Part shown: one piece after another, positions 60,272 to 64,000 of the stretch
Numbering within the stretch: position 1 is the stretch's first letter
How the letters are laid out: every line of letters begins with the position of its first letter
Source: DATDIC01 sp963764525
Lineage (GTDB): Bacteria > Pseudomonadota > Alphaproteobacteria > Acetobacterales > Acetobacteraceae
Length of the DNA: 64,000 bases
Assembly: GCA_963764525.1 (NCBI GenBank)
Contig: CAVXTC010000016.1
Span: forward strand, 372,001 to 436,000
Direction of reading: 5' to 3'
Translations under genes and position numbers: made by a program
Notes under the pieces: generated by a model
The model's database searches: none
Seen by the model: the letters and a program-made list of their open reading frames with translations, nothing else
Told to the model about the DNA's origin: nothing

Positions 60272-60339
60272 AGGCCGCCGAGGAATCATATCAGGCGGAA
60301 TTATCTCAGGCGGCGCAAATCCTGACCGCCGTCAACGCA

Positions 60340-60645
60340 TCAGGCAGCTCGAACGAGGCTGAGCGGGGCGCCTTTACCCCGCACTTCCGCCTCCTCGAAC
60401 TCGGCGGCGGCAATCGCGCGGTCGAGAGCAGCGCGCAGCTCCTTGGCCGTCTCCAGCGTCAGCTCGATCCCCGCCCGCGCACCGGGTTCGAGGTCCGTGT
60501 TGATGAAGTCGAGCGTGATGACGTCGCCCAGCGGCGCATGGCGCGCGTGGTCATAGGCAACCACCGCCTGCGATAGCGGGAACCATTCGTCCCCGCGCTT
60601 CGCCATGCCTTCCGCGCGCGCGATCTCGATGATGGACGTGCACAT
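60340..60645 (-). CDS. DUF6295 small protein
   Basis: 101-residue protein starting MCTSIIEIARAEGMAKRGDE, with FPLSQAVVAYDHARHAPLGD and DVITLDFINTDLEPGARAGI. This family has no known function. It lies 11 bp downstream of the dienelactone hydrolase on the same strand, so the two are probably cotranscribed. Intact. Confidence 0.7.
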   Translation of the reverse strand: MCTSIIEIARAEGMAKRGDEWFPLSQAVVAYDHARHAPLGDVITLDFINTDLEPGARAGIELTLETAKELRAALDRAIAAAEFEEAEVRGKGAPLSLVRAA

Positions 60646-60656
60646 GTCCGAACCTC

Positions 60657-61414
60657 CTACTTCGCCAGATGCTTGCCGAAGAAGGCGAATACCTTGCTCC
60701 AGCCATCCATCGCCTGCTCGGGCCGATACAGCGGCCGGTGCCAATAGAAGAAGCCGTGGCCGGCGCCATCGTAGCGGTGGAACTCGTACGTCTTGCCGTG
60801 CTTCTTGAGCTCGGCCTCGTGCTGGTTCACCTGCTCCGGGCTCGGTGCGCGATCGTCGTTGCCGAACAGGCCGAGCAGCGGGCAACAGAGGTCCTTCGTC
60901 ATGTCGATCGGCGCGACGGGCGTCTTGGCATTGAGCTCCTCCTTGCCCATCACCACGCGGCCGCCCCATAGCTCGGCGCAGGCATCGACGTCCTTCCGCT
61001 GGCAGGCATAGATGAAGGCGTGCCGGCCGCCCGAGCAGGAGCCGAACAGACCGACCTTGCCGTTGTGATCGGGCTGCGCGCGCATCCACTTCACGGCGGC
61101 TTCGGTATCGCCGACCATCTGGGAATCGGCAATGCCGCCCTCGGCGCGCACCTTGGCGGCGACGTCGTCAGGGTTGCTGTCGCTGCCCCGCCCTCGCGCT
61201 CGTAGAGATTGGCGCAGATCGCGAGATAGCCGTGATGCGCGAACCGACGCGTCGTCTCGATGTAGAGCTCGCTCCAGCCCGGGAGATGGTGGATCAGCAC
61301 GACGCCCGGAAACGGGCCAGGACCAGACGGCTTGGCCACGTAAGCCGTTATCGGCGTTCCCTTGTCGCCTTTGATGGTCACGTTCTCGCAGTTCATGCCT
61401 CGGTAGAATGACAT
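60657..61414 (-). CDS. Dienelactone hydrolase family protein, one frame break
   Basis: Alpha/beta-hydrolase of ~252 residues. GPFPGVVLIHHLPGWSELYI is the oxyanion region. Nucleophile Cys lies in GLFGSCSGGRHAF, as in true dienelactone hydrolases; acid in LGLFGNDDRAPS; base in DGAGHGFFYW. A strong GGAGGAAG site precedes ATG 61414. The frame breaks near 61195 (NLYEREG to SDSNPDDVAAKV). With DUF6295 it splits dppD from dppF and reads against them. Confidence 0.87.
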
Positions 61415-62035
61415 CGATCTTCCTCCATGGGCCTGGATCCTGGGCCATCGTCGAACCATCGGAGCGCCGCACTGTCATCGACAAGCGGGATGCACTCGCT
61501 TTGCGGCCCGAGGGCGTCGTGCGCCAGTATTCGACGATCGCACACCGGGCGCAACACGAGGCAGGTGTCGGGCCCCATCCACAACTCGCAAGGTGGTCGT
61601 TACCGGACGAATACGGCCGAAAGCCACATCAACTCGCTCAATGGCGTGGCTCGCAACAGGGCAGACGCGGTGGATCATGTCGCGGGCTCGGTCGGCGAAT
61701 GGGATGTTCGCTTTGAAGGCGCTGCGCCACCTGACTGAGCCGCAACCGCGGGCGGCCAACAGCGGTAACTGGCCGGGAGCGACAGATCGGCGTGTTCATG
61801 CGGCTGCTCAGGCCTGGACGCGGGTGGTGTGCGTGTCACGTGGGTACCGATACGTCGATCGGCGGCCGGATGCCGTAAGTGGACCTTTGCGCCGACACCT
61901 GGGATTGTGCGAAACTTGTGGCCGTCCTTGGCGAGGCTAATCGTTGCGACATCAGTTGAAGATTGATGGGTCCCGCCGGGTAACTCGAGCGCTCCTCCAT
62001 GGTGGCTGCCGTGGCGGCGAACCCGCCTGCGCCGC
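61415..62035. other. 621-bp region without a recognised gene
   Basis: Several short open frames exist on both strands but none shows a family motif or a convincing ribosome site. It lies between the inserted hydrolase pair and dppF. Composition is like the surroundings. It may be decayed DNA left by the insertion. Confidence 0.5.
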
Positions 62036-62797
62036 ATGATCGACGTCGAAGACCTCCGCGTCCGGTTCGGCGAGGTGGAAGCAGTGAAGGGGGTGTCGTT
62101 CGCGGTGCCGCGCGGCGAGAGCTTCGGCATCGTGGGCGAGAGCGGGTCGGGCAAATCCACCGTGCTGCGTGCATTGTCCGGGCTCAATCCGCACTGGACC
62201 GGACGGCTGGCGCTGGACGGAACCGCGCTGGGGCCGAAGCGCGGGAAGCCGTTCTTCCGCCGCGTGCAGATGGTGTTCCAGGATCCTTACGGCTCGTTGC
62301 ATCCGCGTCAGACCGCCGACCGTGCGTTGTCGGAGCCGTTGCTGGTACACCGCATCGGCGAGATCGAATCCCGCATCCTGCGGGCGCTCGCGGAAGTTGC
62401 GCTGCCTAAATCGGTCCGCTTCCGCTACCCGCACCAGCTCTCCGGCGGGCAGCGCCAGCGGCTGGCCATCGCGCGGGCGCTGATGGCGGAACCCGAGGTG
62501 CTGCTGCTGGATGAACCGACTAGCGCGCTAGACGTGTCAATTCAGGCCGAAGTGCTCAATCTGCTGGCCGACCTGCAACGGCGGCGCGGTCTGACATATG
62601 TGCTGGTGTCGCACAATCTGGCGGTGGTGGCGCATTTGTGTCCTATCGTCGGCGTCATGCAGGCCGGCGAGATGGTGGAGCAGATCAGCACCGCCGATCT
62701 GCGCGCCGGCCGCACCCGCCATCCGCACACCGCTGAACTGCGCGCGCTGAGCGTGGAACTGGAGGATCCGGAGGAGGCGCTGGGCCGGGTAGGATAA
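62036..62797 (+). CDS. Peptide ABC ATPase DppF-like
   Basis: Second ATPase of the importer, 253 residues. Walker A FGIVGESGSGKSTVLRALSG, Q-loop MVFQDPYGSLHPRQT (typical of DppF/OppF), signature YPHQLSGGQRQRLAIARALM and Walker B VLLLDEPTSALDVSIQAEVL. Start ATG 62036. It has been separated from dppD, so it must rely on read-through of 1.76 kb or on a new promoter. Intact. Confidence 0.93.
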   Translation: MIDVEDLRVRFGEVEAVKGVSFAVPRGESFGIVGESGSGKSTVLRALSGLNPHWTGRLALDGTALGPKRGKPFFRRVQMVFQDPYGSLHPRQTADRALSEPLLVHRIGEIESRILRALAEVALPKSVRFRYPHQLSGGQRQRLAIARALMAEPEVLLLDEPTSALDVSIQAEVLNLLADLQRRRGLTYVLVSHNLAVVAHLCPIVGVMQAGEMVEQISTADLRAGRTRHPHTAELRALSVELEDPEEALGRVG

Positions 62798-62800
62798 ACT

Positions 62801-64000
62801 CTATGCCGCCGCGGCGCGCTTTCGCCGACGGGGGGCGGGCAGCACGGGCGGGGCTTCTTCCGGGCTTTCCAGCGCCGTCAGCAGAGCGTCGCGCAATTGC
62901 CGCAGCTTGCGTTCGTTCTCCACCTTCAGCCCGAACACGTCCTTCACATAGAACACATCAACCGCGCGCACGCCGTACGTGGTGACATGCGCCGAGGCGA
63001 TCTGCAGCCCCTGCTCGCTGATCGCCGCTGTCACGTCGTGCAGCAGCCCCGGACGGTCGCGGCCGTTCACCTCGATGACGGTATGGCTGTTAGAGGCGCG
63101 GTTTTCGACCACCACGCGCGGCGGCACGTGGATCGCTTGCATCCGACGCCCGAGCAGCATCTTCGACGCCTTGTGCATCTCGGTGGGCAGCCGCAGCCGG
63201 CCCGACAGCGCCTGCTCGATCAGCACCGACAGCCGCGCCAGCCGGTGCGGTGCGTCGAATGCCCCGCCGGCGGCGTCCTGCACCCAGAATGTATCAAGGG
63301 CCATGCCGTTGGTCATGGTATGAATGCGCGCGTCCACGATCGACGCGCCTGCCACTGCCAGCGCGCCGGAAATCTTGCTGAACAGCCCGGCATGATCGGC
63401 GCAGTACACGGTGACCTCGGTCACCGCGCGGGCCGGCAACGGCTGGGTATCGACCGTCAGTGGCGCATGGCGCTGCTCGGCGTCGTGCACCAGCCGGGCA
63501 TGGCGCGCGTGGGTCTCCGGGTCGAAGGACAGCCAGTAGCCCGGATAGCCCAGCGAGGTGAACGCCTCGATTTCGGCGGCCGGCCAGTCCAGCAGGGCGG
63601 CCGCGGCTTGCTTGGCCCGCTGCACTCGCACGTCGCGGGCGGTGGCGGCCAGCCCGCCTGCCAGCACCTCGGCAACCCGCTGGTAAGGTCGCGCAGCAAC
63701 GTCGCTTTCCAGCCGTTCCACACCCGCGGCGCCACCGCACGCATGTCGGCGACCGTCAGCACCAGCAGCAGACGCAGCCGTTCCGGTGATTGGATCGTGT
63801 CGGCCAGGTCGAGGATGGTCTTGGGATCGTCGATGTCGCGCTTGAACGCCGTCTCACTCAGTAGCAGGTGGTGCAGCACCAGCCAGGAAACGGTTTCGGT
63901 CTCCTCGGCCGACAGCCCGAGCTCGGGGCCGACCCGTGTCGCGATGTCGGCGCCCAGACCGGAATGATCGCCGCCGCGGCCCTTGGCGATGTCGTGCAGC
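62801..64000 (-). CDS. glnD: [Protein-PII] uridylyltransferase GlnD, C-terminal part, one frame break; 5' end outside window
   Basis: Bifunctional nitrogen sensor that uridylylates and deuridylylates PII. The window holds the HD-domain end LHDIAKGRGGDHS with LVLHHLLLSETAFKRDIDDP, then two ACT domains that bind glutamine: VTEVTVYCADHAGLFSKISG and HTVIEVNGRDRPGLLHDVTA. The frame breaks near 63690 (KATLLRDL to QRVAEVLAGG). The stop at 62801 is 4 bp from the dppF stop, convergent. The catalytic nucleotidyltransferase domain lies beyond the edge. Confidence 0.93.

Noticed and set aside
61415..62035. Possible gene in the gap before dppF
   Set aside because: Frames on both strands are short, overlap one another and show no family motif or ribosome site.

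Overview
The window is high-GC DNA from what looks like an alphaproteobacterium, most plausibly Rhodospirillales/Acetobacteraceae. The hints are a tetrahydromethanopterin (H4MPT)-linked C1 gene island, a phnF/phnG-to-phnM C-P lyase cluster and the style of the huge two-partner exoprotein. The family assignment is inference from gene content, not from a phylogenetic marker.

Layout. 1-6.7 kb is a C1 island: mtdB (cut by the window edge), a COG2232-type ATP-grasp gene, mch, a RimK-like ATP-grasp gene, a CitG-like gene and fae run on +. A HisA-like gene faces them, and a hydantoinase/oxoprolinase-like C1 gene diverges from it. 6.7-9.3 kb holds gamma-glutamyltranspeptidase and a broken DsbA/HCCA-isomerase-like gene. 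9.3-18.7 kb is a C-P lyase (phosphonate) cluster: phnN on +, then phnG-H-I-J-K-L-M and a DUF1045 gene on -, with divergent phnF and a second phnM on +. A palindrome lies in the phnF/phnG gap and duplicated hairpin DNA lies between phnK and phnL. 18.7-24.7 kb is accessory DNA: IS5-type remnant, exported hydrolase, tandem 34-bp repeats, a flavin/PNPOx-fold protein, and a 1.27-kb segment bounded by ~42-bp inverted repeats that carries a DHFR-like gene and a resolvase scar.

24.8-28.1 kb has a COG3826/AlkB oxygenase pair, an alpha/beta hydrolase, tRNA-Thr(UGU) and a small membrane protein. 28.4-44.0 kb is a 15.6-kb two-partner secretion locus: TpsB pore, a ~3,500-residue TpsA exoprotein with two classes of internal repeats, and an exported TPR-CHAT protease-like protein. 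44.2-45.7 kb is lower-GC DNA with a nuclease-like DUF6602 gene. 45.7-50.8 kb is a carbohydrate ABC importer with an SDR dehydrogenase. 50.8-55.1 kb has an IS1380 scrap, a decayed haloalkane dehalogenase and an HxlR-HlyD-EmrB efflux operon. 55.2-62.8 kb is a Dpp-type peptide importer interrupted twice, by a PIN-domain toxin-antitoxin pair and by a DUF6295/dienelactone hydrolase pair. The window ends inside glnD.

A caution for every reader: about two dozen otherwise recognisable genes contain one or more single-base frameshifts, including phnG, phnK, phnL, phnM, tpsA, dppC and glnD. Their density and spread point to uncorrected indel errors in the assembly more than to mass gene decay. I therefore annotate such genes at full span and state where each frame break lies. 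True remnants (missing ends, missing catalytic residues) are marked as pseudogenes or mobile elements.
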